Source of the DNA: JAFDVL01 sp043736395
Lineage (GTDB): Bacteria; Acidobacteriota; Blastocatellia; RBC074
Length of the DNA stretch: 6,164 nt
Direction: 5' to 3'
Assembly (NCBI GenBank): GCA_043736395.1
Contig: JAYTCQ010000164.1
Span: 1 to 6,164, forward strand
Shown piece after piece: positions 6,151-6,164 of this stretch. Within the stretch, counting starts at the first letter, position 1; every line of letters starts with the position of its first letter. The notes under the pieces were generated by a model that saw only the letters and a program-made list of their open reading frames with translations, searched no databases and was not told where the DNA came from. A program made the position numbers and the translations under genes.

Positions 6151-6164
6151 TTCTTCAGTCTAAA

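Overview
The window holds four complete protein genes, all on the minus strand and so transcribed from right to left. In transcription order they are a secreted serine hydrolase (3986-6070), a GDSL/SGNH hydrolase (3187-3900), the ribosomal translocase factor LepA/EF4 (1273-3063) and a class I/II PLP-dependent aminotransferase (32-1192). Only LepA can be named to gene level. No RNA gene, CRISPR array, insertion-sequence transposase or phage gene was found. No gene-free stretch exceeds 300 bases; the gaps are about 80, 123, 85 and 94 bases.

The gaps are the most distinctive part. Every one carries at least one short hairpin of the same design: a GTA head (GTAG or GTAC, in one copy GGA), a five-base-pair stem and a four-base loop (TTCA, TTTA or TTTG). 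Between the two hydrolase genes two such units face each other around a central hairpin (3916-3976). Between lepA and the aminotransferase two units face each other as a perfect 31-bp inverted repeat (1202-1272) that fills nearly the whole gap. Single units lie at 3159-3172 and 6133-6150. Stem sequences differ between copies while base pairing is kept. This looks like a REP/BIME-type family of non-autonomous palindromes, although no mobilising enzyme is in the window.

The organism is a bacterium of moderate GC content, probably Gram-negative and free-living. The secreted 694-residue hydrolase, the aminotransferase beginning with an LTEANPT-type motif, and the dense short palindromes recall Acidobacteriota (perhaps Blastocatellia), Planctomycetota or Verrucomicrobiota genomes. 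This is an impression from recalled families, not a phylogenetic result.

The four genes share a direction but do not form an obvious pathway. LepA has its own plausible sigma-70-like promoter (3111-3139), and the exported hydrolase has a strong Shine-Dalgarno sequence. The aminotransferase may be read through from lepA across the inverted repeat. I see no new multi-gene system; the palindrome family is the best candidate for something undescribed.
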